A stretch of DNA of 47,637 nt from the NCBI GenBank assembly GCA_016783555.1, contig JADHWH010000006.1, positions 1 through 47,637 of the forward strand. Reading direction: 5' to 3'. How positions within the stretch are numbered: the first letter of the stretch is position 1; each line of letters begins with the position of its first letter. The translations under genes and the position numbers were made by a program. The notes beneath the pieces are model-generated. The model was not told where the DNA came from, made no database searches, and saw nothing but the letters and a program-made list of their open reading frames with translations. Of this stretch, positions 30,157 to 39,285 are shown piece by piece. The DNA comes from Candidatus Omnitrophota bacterium (GTDB taxonomy: Bacteria; Omnitrophota; Gorgyraeia; JABMRJ01).

Positions 30157-31893
30157 TCAATCTCCGCAAGAAAAGAGGTCGGAAAATTCCTTATTCTTCT
30201 TTATTAGGTTTGAGGGAATATCGACTATAATCTTTCCTTCTCTATTCAAAAAATAAGCCTGCTCGGCTCCCATCACTGTGGATAATCTATGAGATACGCT
30301 GATCAATGTCGCCTCTTTAAACGAGTCTCTTATATTCCGCATTATCTTCGCTTCGCTTTCTAAATCGATTGAAGAGAAGGCCTCATCAAAGATTAAGACC
30401 TTCGGCTCCTTAACAAGCGCCCTTGCGATAGCTATCCTCTGCTTTTGGCCTTCCGAGAGTTTGCAGGCATTTTCGCCGATAACCGTATCGTAGCCTTGGG
30501 GTAAATTCCTGATAAAGCTATCCGCGCCCGCAAGTTCTGCCGCTTTAATGATATCGCGGGTCTGGGCGCGATCGACGGCATATCTTATATTGTAATCTAT
30601 GCTGTCGTTCCACAAAAAGGGCTCCTGTAAAATAATGCCGATCTGCCTCCTCAAAGACGCGGGTTTAAGCTCCCTTATGTTATACCCGTCTATAAGGATA
30701 TCGCCCTTCCACGGACAATAGAGCCCTAAAAGAAGATGCAATATTGTCGTCTTGCCGCACCCTGACGGCCCGACAAGGGCTATCTGCCTCTTATCTTCTA
30801 CGCTGAAACTGATATCTTTTAAAACGTGCTGATCTTTTTTGTAGCCGAAACTTACATCTTTAAATACGACTTCACCTTTTTTGAAAGATATCTCTCCTTT
30901 TGTCTTAAGGGGTCTTGGCTCTTCTTCCACATCAAGAACCTCTGTTAATCTCTCGCAGGATACAAGCCCGATTACCGTAGTCTGAAAAAAATTAGCAAAC
31001 TGGCCCTGGAGCGCCATCAGCTGAAGCAGGTATACCATTATCGCAGAGAGGCTTCCCAATGACATTTCATCCTTTATGACCATATAGCCCCCATAGAAGG
31101 CCATCAAACCCATCACAGCATTGGTTACGGCCTTAAGGACAAAGGAGCTTGCTATCTCCAATTTTATATTTCTTAACCCTACCCTTATGTTGGCGATCAA
31201 TCTCTTTATATGACCGCGGACGGCCGTCTCTTCTTTTCCGAACGCCTTGATGAGGCCGATGTGAGAAAAAAATTCTCCCAGATACTTAAAGATATCCTGG
31301 AAACCATTAATCAAAACCTCCCATACGCCGCGCATCTTCCGGCTGAAATAATAAGGCGGCAGGTATAAGATCGGCGCAAGAATAATTGAAAAGAGCGCCA
31401 TCTTCCAGTTAAGTATAAATACGATTGCCAATGTAATAATGAGCCTGGGAAATATAGATACCGCCTCAGGCGGCGTTTGGGTTATAAAATCCGCTACCCT
31501 ATCTACATCATTCCCTATCCTATAAAGGTGCTCTCCCGTGGATTTGTCCTTGAAATATAAAAACGGCAGCTTCTTAATGTGTCTGAAGATCTTTCTGTTT
31601 AAGTCTAATTTTACCTTTATGTTTACGGACCTGTCTAAAAAATGCCTTGCGGCGTCAATAAGCCCCCCCAGGATAAAGAGACCTGCGCCTATTATCGCCA
31701 GAAGGATTAAAAGCCTATAGTCCTTATTTTTTATAGCCACATCGACGACTATCTTGGCGAGATAGGGGTTGACCAAAGCAACCAACGATCCCAATGCGCC
31801 CAAGGCGAGTATCGCAAGATATCTCTTTTTATAAGGAAGGAGGATCTTGGAGAACCTTAAGAATAGACTGATCTGCTCTTTAGTCTTCTTCAT
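30157..31893 (-). CDS. ABC exporter, fused permease and ATPase (MsbA-like)
   Basis: Six membrane helices of the type 1 exporter fold in the first 310 residues, then the ATPase: Walker A GPSGCGKT, Q-loop ILQEPFLWND, signature LSEGQKQR, Walker B VLIFDEAFSSID and H-loop ISVSHRLST. A half transporter of 578 residues that should work as a homodimer to flip lipids or export a lipid-linked sugar or peptide. It stands directly downstream of a block of sugar-transfer genes, which suggests, but does not prove, export of a glycan or glycolipid. Confidence 0.9.
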   Translation of the reverse strand: MKKTKEQISLFLRFSKILLPYKKRYLAILALGALGSLVALVNPYLAKIVVDVAIKNKDYRLLILLAIIGAGLFILGGLIDAARHFLDRSVNIKVKLDLNRKIFRHIKKLPFLYFKDKSTGEHLYRIGNDVDRVADFITQTPPEAVSIFPRLIITLAIVFILNWKMALFSIILAPILYLPPYYFSRKMRGVWEVLINGFQDIFKYLGEFFSHIGLIKAFGKEETAVRGHIKRLIANIRVGLRNIKLEIASSFVLKAVTNAVMGLMAFYGGYMVIKDEMSLGSLSAIMVYLLQLMALQGQFANFFQTTVIGLVSCERLTEVLDVEEEPRPLKTKGEISFKKGEVVFKDVSFGYKKDQHVLKDISFSVEDKRQIALVGPSGCGKTTILHLLLGLYCPWKGDILIDGYNIRELKPASLRRQIGIILQEPFLWNDSIDYNIRYAVDRAQTRDIIKAAELAGADSFIRNLPQGYDTVIGENACKLSEGQKQRIAIARALVKEPKVLIFDEAFSSIDLESEAKIMRNIRDSFKEATLISVSHRLSTVMGAEQAYFLNREGKIIVDIPSNLIKKNKEFSDLFSCGD

Positions 31894-31926
31894 GCTGGTC
31901 TTTATTTAAGACAAAAATTAACTTGT

Positions 31927-33120
31927 TTAAATTATATCATCTTTTCTTCGAAAGACAAGCCTAAATGGCATGTAGCATAGCCGGTAATTATAGAGAAATT
32001 TTGTCTTTCTGTCATAGGGTTTGAGTCCATAAAATTTCGCGAACTGCTCCTGCGGTATCTTTAAGATATAATCGATCGGCTCCCATAGGCCGTCGTATAA
32101 AAGAAAATGGCTTTCGAGAAAGAGGCCTTTTGCGTTCTTCTCTATGCGCGGCGTCAAGAATGTGTTCTTCTCGATAAAGCTGCGGATCGCTCTTCTCTTC
32201 CAGGGGGGTATGCCGAAGCCCTTTCTCGATAAAGCGGGCGGGACAAATCCCAGAAAAATTTCCGCCTGCGATAATATAAAATATAAGGTTGTAAGCGTCC
32301 CTTTAGCCCTTGCCTCGCTTAAAACGTAATCCCAATCAAAGGCTTCATACTTCTTTAAGAGCATTACCAAATCTACGACATTTTTCAGGCAGAGCGCCTT
32401 GCCGAATCTGCGGTTATGGAGGGCCAGCGAGAAGAGCGCGTCTTCGGGAGAAAGGAGGCGCAGCCTTTGGCCGTTTACCTTTGACTCTCTCAACCTTGAC
32501 CAAAGAGGAAGAGATACATCTCTCTGGCGCTTATAATCCAACGCCCAATGCAGCTCCAGCATAACAGGGAAGCCCGCACGCTTATCTTTAAAAAAAGTAA
32601 TGTGATACTGTCTCTCTTTCCAGTACTGCTCTTTTAGCCCCAAGAATTCTTCTTTGTATCCTAAGCGGGTAAGGATGGTCTCGGATCTCTGCACATCCTT
32701 CTCATGCGTTAAGATATCTATGTCTGTCATGGGCCTCAGCGAAGAATCAGCATAGATATCATTCAAGAATGATATCCCTTTAATAGGCGCCATCGGGACG
32801 CCGTCTCTCTCGAAGGCCTTTGATAAGCATAAAAATTCCCGCAGGAGATGGGTATTTCTATAAGTATTATACGTATATGTATTTTTTAAAAGCTGCATAA
32901 ATTCATGGGGTATTAAATGAGCGTATTTTTTCAGGCCGGCGTAGGCATGAGGGGCGGTTTCGTGATAGCTCATAAGGCCCTTGAATCTCTGCCAATCGAC
33001 GGCATGAGAATTTAATAAGCCTTCGAGGGCATTCTCTTCTTTTGAAAGACCGAGCGCTCTTTTGGTGCTTAACAAGACGAGTCTCTCTTCCCTACCCATA
33101 TACGGATTATCTTTTAGCAT
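31927..33120 (-). CDS. Uncharacterised nucleotidyltransferase-family protein (NTP_transf_5)
   Basis: The core is MAPIKGISFLNDIYADSSLRPMTDIDILTH, the pattern of the NTP_transf_5 family (metal-binding DxD after an IKG strand), followed by LGYKEEFLG and a long helical C-terminus with HNRRFGKALCLKNVVDLVMLL. These proteins often sit in polysaccharide and lasso-peptide-like loci; their substrates are unknown. It overlaps the GT39 gene by 14 bp. Confidence 0.75.
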   Translation of the reverse strand: MLKDNPYMGREERLVLLSTKRALGLSKEENALEGLLNSHAVDWQRFKGLMSYHETAPHAYAGLKKYAHLIPHEFMQLLKNTYTYNTYRNTHLLREFLCLSKAFERDGVPMAPIKGISFLNDIYADSSLRPMTDIDILTHEKDVQRSETILTRLGYKEEFLGLKEQYWKERQYHITFFKDKRAGFPVMLELHWALDYKRQRDVSLPLWSRLRESKVNGQRLRLLSPEDALFSLALHNRRFGKALCLKNVVDLVMLLKKYEAFDWDYVLSEARAKGTLTTLYFILSQAEIFLGFVPPALSRKGFGIPPWKRRAIRSFIEKNTFLTPRIEKNAKGLFLESHFLLYDGLWEPIDYILKIPQEQFAKFYGLKPYDRKTKFLYNYRLCYMPFRLVFRRKDDII

Positions 33121-34591
33121 ATCTATATACCCAAACTCCGTCTATCTCTTTGGCAGATTCCAGGGCAAGGTTATTATCCAGCCAGTCTTTTACCACCCGG
33201 GATACCTCATCCAGCTTGCCGTTCCTTGACCAATCTGAAGATATAACCCACAATTTATCAAACTTCAATCCGCCTATATCGTAAAATGGCACGTTGTATC
33301 CCCCAGGCGAATGAAGAAACTTCCAGCTTGAGTCCGGTATTCGGGGGTCAAAAAAGAAGTAGAATGGAGACAGCCCCTCTTGCGCATAAAACAAGACCGA
33401 CGGAATGACGCATTCGTTTGTATAGCCCGCTATATCCCCTGCGCCAATATTGCTGATAAGAAATCGCGTAAGGGGCTTGATGGGCTTCTTTATATATGTG
33501 CCGTTATGGTGCTCAATGGGAGATTCCATAATATCCGCAAAGTAGCCGTAATCAGCCGCAATGAGCATTATCAAAAATGCCGCGATTAAAAACACCCTGA
33601 GCCTTTTATGTAAAGAGACCAACCCAACGGCCAAAAGAATATAAAAATATGGGCTGAAAAGGATCAACCCGCGGTCCAGATAAATAGAAAAAAACCTCTT
33701 TGAGAAGGCAAATACCAGAAGAAGCGGCACTATAGACAAGATGGCGCAGAATTTTACCCGCTGCCTCAAATCGGATTTTCGCATGCTAAAAAAGAGAGAT
33801 AGGAAGACCATGCCGATAATGGCGCTTGAGGCGATATAAAGCGCGGATGAGCCGTTATAGCCCAATAAAAAATTCTCTAATGTAATAAGAAGCGATCTCG
33901 CTGTCGGTTCCGGCACCCAGAACCCATGCCATACTGCATAAAATTTGCGTATGAATTGAGGTATAAAAAAACTAAACCCAAGGATGATCACAGAAAACGA
34001 AAAAACTTCGTTAAAAGCTATAGTCTTCTTTTTGGTAAGAATCACATATAGAAAATGGACGTATAACAACGGTATGTAGAAATAACTAGTGTAAAGGCCC
34101 ATAATAGAAACCAGAATAAAGACCAACCAGTTTCTTATGTGGCCTCTCTTAAGGGCCCTCAAAAGAAGATAAGAAGAGAGCGTCCCCAAAAACAAGGTCA
34201 TGCTGTAATCGCGCGCCTCTTGCGCGTACCAGAGATGAAAGGGAGAGAGCCCTATCAAGAGAGAAGATATAATCCCGACTCTTTTGTCAAAAAGCCTTTT
34301 GGCGATAAGGTATACAAAAACTATGGAAGAAAAGCTGAATAATGCGGACGGCAGACGCAGGCTTATCTCGGAAATGCCGAATAATTTTGTCCAAAAATGC
34401 AGCAATATCCAATAAAGCGGGGCGTTCCAATTGCCCCAAGGCTGCCGGGCATAACTCACCGTAAATATCTCGTCATACCAAAAATCATGGTAGCCCAGGC
34501 GGTAGAGCCTTAAGAAAAGAAAAAGAGATATTAGAATAAAAAACCAAAAAACCTCTTTTTTATTCGCCATTTTATGCTTTAAAGAATCCAT
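33107..34591 (-). CDS. GT39/PMT-family membrane glycosyltransferase (second copy)
   Basis: Multipass GT-C enzyme. The first outer loop holds FWYDEIFTVSYARQPW (Asp-Glu about 40-41) and NAPLYWILLHFWTKLFGISEISLRLPSALFS, the typical PMT_2 start. About ten helices follow, then a soluble C-terminal end. It probably transfers a sugar from an undecaprenyl or dolichol-phosphate-like donor. The DPM1-like gene directly upstream would make that donor. Confidence 0.82.
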   Translation of the reverse strand: MDSLKHKMANKKEVFWFFILISLFLFLRLYRLGYHDFWYDEIFTVSYARQPWGNWNAPLYWILLHFWTKLFGISEISLRLPSALFSFSSIVFVYLIAKRLFDKRVGIISSLLIGLSPFHLWYAQEARDYSMTLFLGTLSSYLLLRALKRGHIRNWLVFILVSIMGLYTSYFYIPLLYVHFLYVILTKKKTIAFNEVFSFSVIILGFSFFIPQFIRKFYAVWHGFWVPEPTARSLLITLENFLLGYNGSSALYIASSAIIGMVFLSLFFSMRKSDLRQRVKFCAILSIVPLLLVFAFSKRFFSIYLDRGLILFSPYFYILLAVGLVSLHKRLRVFLIAAFLIMLIAADYGYFADIMESPIEHHNGTYIKKPIKPLTRFLISNIGAGDIAGYTNECVIPSVLFYAQEGLSPFYFFFDPRIPDSSWKFLHSPGGYNVPFYDIGGLKFDKLWVISSDWSRNGKLDEVSRVVKDWLDNNLALESAKEIDGVWVYRYAKR

Positions 34592-34596
34592 CTCGG

Positions 34597-35331
34597 TTAT
34601 ATAATTATCTTCTTAAGTTTCCCGCCGGCGGATAACGCCACTACCCTGAAAAACGCCTCTATTGCTATCCCGGGTGACATCTTAGATAGATCATTCTCTC
34701 TCCCCCGGAATATAATAGGGCACTCTCTTATCTTATATCCTTTTACGAAAGCTCGATAGACCATCTCTATGTGGAAGGCGTACCCCTTAGACGCGATTGT
34801 AGAAAAATCTATATCTTCCAGCACCTTTTTTCTTACACACTTAAAGCCGCTTGTCATATCATGCAGGGGGGCCTCAAGCATAGCCCTGGTAAAGATATTG
34901 GCGCCCCTGCTTAAAAGAACCCTGCCTCGCGACCAGTTCCGGATACCGCCGTCTTGCACATACCTGCTTCCGATAACCAAATCGCACTCATCAAGCAGTG
35001 GCAGCATCTCGGCAATATATGAAGGTGGGTGCGACTGATCACCGTCCATAACCAATACCGTGCCATATCCCCGTTCCAAGGCAAAGTTGAAGCCATCGAT
35101 ATACGCGCTTCCGAGGCCATATCTCTTGTTTCGGTTTATTAGATAAAGGTTTTTGTGGGCGCCCTGCAGCCTCTCAGCCTCTCTTTTTGTCCCGTCGGGT
35201 GAGTTGTCATCCACGATAAGCACAGAGAGATTCAATCCGAGAGAAAAAATATCTTTTACAAGCGGCCCTATGTTGCCGGCTTCGTTAAATGTGGGTATTA
35301 TAACTATGGTATTGGCCTCAAGAGAACCCAT
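34597..35331 (-). CDS. DPM1-like polyprenyl-phosphate glycosyltransferase (GT2)
   Basis: A GT2 domain: VIIPTFNEAGNIGPLV at the start, VDDNSPDGT (about 40-48), VMDGDQSHPP with the metal-binding DxD, and GSRYVQDGGIRNWSRGR, all typical of dolichol-phosphate mannose synthase. It has no membrane helices. It would load a sugar from a nucleotide donor onto a lipid phosphate for use by the GT39 enzymes of the block. TATAAT lies 8 nt before ATG without a ribosome site, so it may be leaderless. Confidence 0.85.
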   Translation of the reverse strand: MGSLEANTIVIIPTFNEAGNIGPLVKDIFSLGLNLSVLIVDDNSPDGTKREAERLQGAHKNLYLINRNKRYGLGSAYIDGFNFALERGYGTVLVMDGDQSHPPSYIAEMLPLLDECDLVIGSRYVQDGGIRNWSRGRVLLSRGANIFTRAMLEAPLHDMTSGFKCVRKKVLEDIDFSTIASKGYAFHIEMVYRAFVKGYKIRECPIIFRGRENDLSKMSPGIAIEAFFRVVALSAGGKLKKIII

Positions 35332-35339
35332 ATAACTAA

Positions 35340-35345
35340 ATTATA
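35340..35345 (-). promoter_or_regulatory. -10 box 8 nt before DPM1-like start
   Basis: TATAAT on the minus strand at 35345-35340, with only a weak TTGGGG-like -35. It is one of several cases of a -10 box very close to an ATG. Confidence 0.55.
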
Positions 35346-35381
35346 TAACAATATAAAGAAAACCCCAAGCAAAAACTATCT

Positions 35382-35410
35382 GTTGGCAAAAAAGCATGAA
35401 GTGATATAAT
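35382..35410 (+). promoter_or_regulatory. Promoter of GT-C-like gene
   Basis: TTGGCA, a 16-bp spacer and TATAAT (35405-35410), with ATG 35423 following 12 nt later and no Shine-Dalgarno in between. Confidence 0.65.
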
Positions 35411-35422
35411 GTTATATACGAT

Positions 35423-36925
35423 ATGCGCACAACAAAATTCTTAAAAGGAATTTTTATCCTTCTTATTCTGGCATCAGCGTCTTTCTTCTTCTTCTCAATC
35501 AATTCAACCGACACCGATCTGTGGGGCCATCTAAAATTCGGAGAAGATATACAAAAGACACAAACGGTGCCGCGTTACGATAGTTATTCTTACTCATTCT
35601 TCGGGAAGAGATGGATAAACCATGAATGGCTCTCCGAGCTTCTTTTCTATACGATATTTAAGTTCACAACAAGCACGGGGCTCATTCTCTTTAAAGTGGG
35701 GCTGGGCTTTATTATAACGCTCCTTATCTTTCTCGCGCTTGAGAACAAGACCAAAAGCGGCATTTTAAAAATAATATTTATTCTCTCTGCCCTCTCTGTT
35801 ATAAACTACGGATTTCTTACAAGGCCTCAGGTCTTTACCTATTTATTCTTTACGCTCTTCGTATTTCTGATAGATAGATATGAAAAGACAGGGAAATATT
35901 ATATGCTTTACCCTCTCCCTTTTATCTCTCTAGCGTGGTGCAATCTGCACGGAGGTTTTATTGCTGGGATGGGGTTTCTCCTCTTATATCTTATATTTAA
36001 AATCTTTGAAAAAAAAGTCACGAAGAGACTTGTGATTATAACATCCCTTGCCGCCTTGCTCACATTGATAAACCCTAACGGTAAAGATCTGTGGCTCTTC
36101 CTTATAAAGAGCCTCTCCTCGCCAAGGCCCTATATATATGAGTGGCAGAAGATTGAGTTTGCATCATTATATCTCGGCTATTTCTTGCTTCTTTTATTCA
36201 CAATAAGCGGGGTCCTCTTTTCAAAAGCTAAAAAGATACCATACGAGTTGGCCGTTCTATTCATAGCGTCTCTCTATTCCTTTATTCATAACAGACACAT
36301 GGTGCTCTTCGCAATATCGGCCGCTATCTACGCGCCCCGCTATGTGGATGCGCTTATCAAAAATCGTCTCACCGGAATTGAAGGAAAGATACCGAAGGGA
36401 GTCTCAACATCTTTAATGCTTCTATTTTGCTCATACTTTCTCCTGATGGCCCCTTATAAGGGTGAGGGAAACCCCCTTAAGATTAAGATACGGGAAGACA
36501 GCTACCCCTTAGATGCAATTCACTTCATGCGGGATAACGGGATCTCCGGCAATATCTTCTCTTTTTTCAACTGGGCCGAGATGTGCATAAGGGAACTGCC
36601 CGATGAAAATAAGGTATTCTTTGACGGCAGATATAGGACGGTTTACAGCGATGATTTCATAGAAGATTATTTCGAGGTCCTTTACGGCAGGAAGGATTAC
36701 AGAGAGCATCTCTCTAAATTTCCTGAGACAGATATAATGCTCTTACACCGGATGAACCCCTTAAGGCTTAAATTGACCAATGACAAAGAGTGGGTGCGAG
36801 TCTACGCCTCTACTACCGCGTGGATTTTTTTAAGGGATAACAAAAAGAACTATCCCATCATAGAAGAGTTTAAAAACAAAAGACTTATATATAGAAAGGG
36901 CCCTCTCCCTAAATATTGGAACTAA
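35423..36925 (+). CDS. GT-C-like multipass membrane protein
   Basis: After a first helix comes TDTDLWGHLKFGEDIQKTQ and SYSYSFFGKRWINHEWLSE. This outer loop, with an acidic residue and conserved Trp/His pattern, is found in a family of large membrane proteins thought to be GT-C glycosyltransferases. About ten further helices follow (LINPNG…, NRHMVLFAI), then a soluble C-terminal domain with NGISGNIFSFFNWAE. Its donor and acceptor are not known. It stands divergent from the DPM1-like gene, next to the sugar-transfer block. Confidence 0.65.
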   Translation: MRTTKFLKGIFILLILASASFFFFSINSTDTDLWGHLKFGEDIQKTQTVPRYDSYSYSFFGKRWINHEWLSELLFYTIFKFTTSTGLILFKVGLGFIITLLIFLALENKTKSGILKIIFILSALSVINYGFLTRPQVFTYLFFTLFVFLIDRYEKTGKYYMLYPLPFISLAWCNLHGGFIAGMGFLLLYLIFKIFEKKVTKRLVIITSLAALLTLINPNGKDLWLFLIKSLSSPRPYIYEWQKIEFASLYLGYFLLLLFTISGVLFSKAKKIPYELAVLFIASLYSFIHNRHMVLFAISAAIYAPRYVDALIKNRLTGIEGKIPKGVSTSLMLLFCSYFLLMAPYKGEGNPLKIKIREDSYPLDAIHFMRDNGISGNIFSFFNWAEMCIRELPDENKVFFDGRYRTVYSDDFIEDYFEVLYGRKDYREHLSKFPETDIMLLHRMNPLRLKLTNDKEWVRVYASTTAWIFLRDNKKNYPIIEEFKNKRLIYRKGPLPKYWN

Positions 36926-36942
36926 AACGCGATGGTTTTTTA

Positions 36943-37920
36943 TCAGACTGCCTCTAACGTTGAAGGCGGTTTTTTAGCGATATTGTAGGTAACGCTGACA
37001 ACGCCGGGCACTTCCCTGGTTATTCTGTCCGCCAGGGCCTCAAGGAGGTCAAAGGAAAGGCGCGTGGGTGTTGCCGTTCTGGCATCTACGCTTTCCCAGC
37101 ACCTGATCTCTATCTGCATGCCGAATTCTCTTTTTTTGTCTCTTATGCCGGTTACCCTGTCATCGTGCAATATCGCCATATACTGAAAGGCCTTGCTCTC
37201 CTTAAGCATATCCTCAACTATGGCCGTAGCCTTTCTTACAATCTCTATCTTCTCCGGCGTCACTCCTCCGATTACTCTCGCGGATAGAGCAGGACCCGGA
37301 AAGGGGATCCTGTTGTATAGAGACTCAGGCAAGCCTAGTTCCTTAGCAACTTTCCTTACCCCGTCTTTTCGCAGCTGCACCAGAGGCTCTAATATCTTAT
37401 AGCCAAAAGCCTTCTGGGGGTCTATCCCCAGCTGCTCAAATACATTATGCTGCCTCTTTATGCCGGCAATAGTTTCATCCACATCAGTCAGGATTGTTCC
37501 CTGCAAAAGGAATTGCGCGCCGCTTTCCTTCACCAGCCTGCCGAAGACCTTTTTGTAAAATGTCTGGGTAATGGCCTCTCTCTTCTGTTCGGGATCGGTC
37601 ACCCCTTCTAAGGCGGCGAAAAATTCTTTCTTAGCGTCAATGATCTCAACGGGGACGCCCAAATCTTTAAAGAGCGAAACAACCCTCTTTGGCTCCCCCT
37701 CTCTCATTATGCCGTTTTCTACAAAATATGTCTTAAGCCTATCTTGCAGTGCCTTATGTCCAAGCATGGTAACCGCAGAAGAATCGACTCCGCCCGAGAG
37801 GGCGTTTATAGCTGTGCCCGCGCCCACGGCAGAGGATATCTCCTCTGTCTTATCTTTGATAAATTCTTTCGTATTCAATTCCGATGCCTTAATCTCTTTA
37901 ACCGCCATCCTTACCTCCAT
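36943..37920 (-). CDS. GuaA-type ATP pyrophosphatase without glutaminase domain
   Basis: The PP-loop SGGVDSS is at about residues 42-48, then KTYFVENGIMREGEP, LLQGTILTDVDET, KILEPLVQLRKDGVRKVAKELGLPESLYNRIPFPGPALSARVIG and the C-terminal dimer region ending VTYNIAKKPPSTLEAV. This is the C-terminal part of GMP synthase, which adenylates XMP. No glutamine amidotransferase domain is present, as in archaeal two-subunit GMP synthases; it may partner a separate subunit or be a paralogue acting on another substrate. The start region has two GGAGGTAA(C/G)G-ATG repeats; ATG 37920 or 37908. Confidence 0.75.
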   Translation of the reverse strand: MEVRMAVKEIKASELNTKEFIKDKTEEISSAVGAGTAINALSGGVDSSAVTMLGHKALQDRLKTYFVENGIMREGEPKRVVSLFKDLGVPVEIIDAKKEFFAALEGVTDPEQKREAITQTFYKKVFGRLVKESGAQFLLQGTILTDVDETIAGIKRQHNVFEQLGIDPQKAFGYKILEPLVQLRKDGVRKVAKELGLPESLYNRIPFPGPALSARVIGGVTPEKIEIVRKATAIVEDMLKESKAFQYMAILHDDRVTGIRDKKREFGMQIEIRCWESVDARTATPTRLSFDLLEALADRITREVPGVVSVTYNIAKKPPSTLEAV

Positions 37921-37982
37921 CGTTACCTCCAATCAATCGCATTTAGCCTCTTCATCCACCCCTCCTTTATATTCAACTTAAC

Positions 37983-38909
37983 TCATTCTGCAAGACCGAG
38001 GTTATTCATTAAAGATCGAATGCCTGCGTCGATATAGGTCATAGAATTATAGCGGTTAGAACAGATAACATTAAATCTGAAGTGGGAATAATCGAAGAAA
38101 GCGGTTCTGCCCCGTCCGCCCTCATGAATAAAGACGACTACTGGATAACCGCGGTATTCTTTTGTGAAGCAGGCATCGCTATGCTGCAGCACCCTGTTCA
38201 CTATATCATATTTCTCAATCGCCTTTTTGAACCTTTCTGCGGTCATCTCTTCTGTTTCGGGCCCGCTAAAGCTCTCCCTGTTGGCGTGAATCTCAACATA
38301 ACTTCCATATAGGCCGGGCTGGCCGTACATCACCCTCACAGTCCTTGGGCTGGGAACGTCTTCTCTTTTTAAATATACCGCACCTGCCACAGAATTAGGA
38401 AAGAACCTGATCGTCTCATCTAACGACGTGTTGGCAAGCGGGGTTCCAGCTTCTTCATCCTCAAGGTATGATCCCGCTATTCTGGCAAGACCTTTAGCGG
38501 TGGCGGCCACGCCTGTTCCAAGCACAGGGGGTGTTGCCGCGCCCGCAATCGCGCTGGCGGTCTCTGCGCCCGCCTCTGTATAATCACCTTTTGCCGCTTC
38601 AGAGCTGATTGTGTCGGCTGAGCGTATATCACCTAATCCGGGAGTCTGGTCTGCCACAAAAGAACGCGGGCTATCTATGATCTTTTTGGTCTCCTCATAG
38701 TAAGTCTCGTTTAATATCTCACCGGCAGGGACAATATGTCTTTCAAATATCGGCCTAAACTTCTCGGCGCCCCAATCGATTGCTCTCCTGGAAGCGCTTT
38801 GAATCCTTCTTCCCATGCTGGCAAGCCCTTCGCGCCAATCGGCCTGGCAAGTATCAGTAACAACCAGCAGTAAAATTAAGACGATAAGACCTATACTAAT
38901 TTTTTTCAT
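37983..38909 (-). CDS. Exported protein, unknown
   Basis: Signal peptide (KKISIGLIVLILLLVVTDTCQA), an Ala/Gly-rich helix region (AAKGDYTEAGAETASAIAGAA), then a folded C-terminal domain with VYLKREDVPSPRTVRVMYGQPG and GYPVVVFIHEGGRGRTAFFDYSH. No family recognised. The middle part resembles a helix that inserts or associates with membranes. Weak ribosome site (GGGATGGC). It stands upstream of the GuaA-like gene with a 62-bp gap. Confidence 0.6.
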   Translation of the reverse strand: MKKISIGLIVLILLLVVTDTCQADWREGLASMGRRIQSASRRAIDWGAEKFRPIFERHIVPAGEILNETYYEETKKIIDSPRSFVADQTPGLGDIRSADTISSEAAKGDYTEAGAETASAIAGAATPPVLGTGVAATAKGLARIAGSYLEDEEAGTPLANTSLDETIRFFPNSVAGAVYLKREDVPSPRTVRVMYGQPGLYGSYVEIHANRESFSGPETEEMTAERFKKAIEKYDIVNRVLQHSDACFTKEYRGYPVVVFIHEGGRGRTAFFDYSHFRFNVICSNRYNSMTYIDAGIRSLMNNLGLAE

Positions 38910-38916
38910 GCCATCC

Positions 38917-39285
38917 CTATTTTTCCATATCCCTTATCTCTTTTAATATCTTCCCATCGAAAAACAGATATATCTTTGTCCTATCGAAATAGGACGCGTA
39001 CGACGGTTTATAAACCCATCTTTCTAAAGACCCCTCTTTGGAAATCGCCACTACGGGCTTTCCGTACTTTTTTATTATCGTTGCCTGCGACTCTCCTACT
39101 GCTATTTTCTTCTTCTTTACGGCGTCCTTGACACAATTGTAGATATCTGTCTCTTCCTTGAGAATCCTCTCCATCTCTTGCTGCTCCCTTGCGATCTTCA
39201 TCAACACACCCAAGCTAACCGCTTGTGCTTCAGATGAAAAAAACGTTAATAAGATCATTATTAAGAGAACTCTTTTCATCTTCAT
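38917..39285 (-). CDS. Exported BamE/SmpA-like protein (second copy)
   Basis: Signal peptide ending AQA. The mature part has the SmpA-like core: AVGESQATIIKKYGKPVVAISKE, LERWVYKPSYASYF and KIYLFFDGKILKEI, which aligns in order with the gene at 7268. It lacks a lipobox. It overlaps the upstream DUF167 gene by 4 bp. Its likely site is the periplasm, and its partner is unknown. Confidence 0.6.
   Translation of the reverse strand: MKMKRVLLIMILLTFFSSEAQAVSLGVLMKIAREQQEMERILKEETDIYNCVKDAVKKKKIAVGESQATIIKKYGKPVVAISKEGSLERWVYKPSYASYFDRTKIYLFFDGKILKEIRDMEK

Noticed and set aside
36930-36980. Terminator hairpin between the GT-C-like and GuaA-like genes
   Set aside because: GCCT/AGGC with a T-run can be drawn but the stem is only 4 bp and lies in the coding end of the GuaA-like gene.
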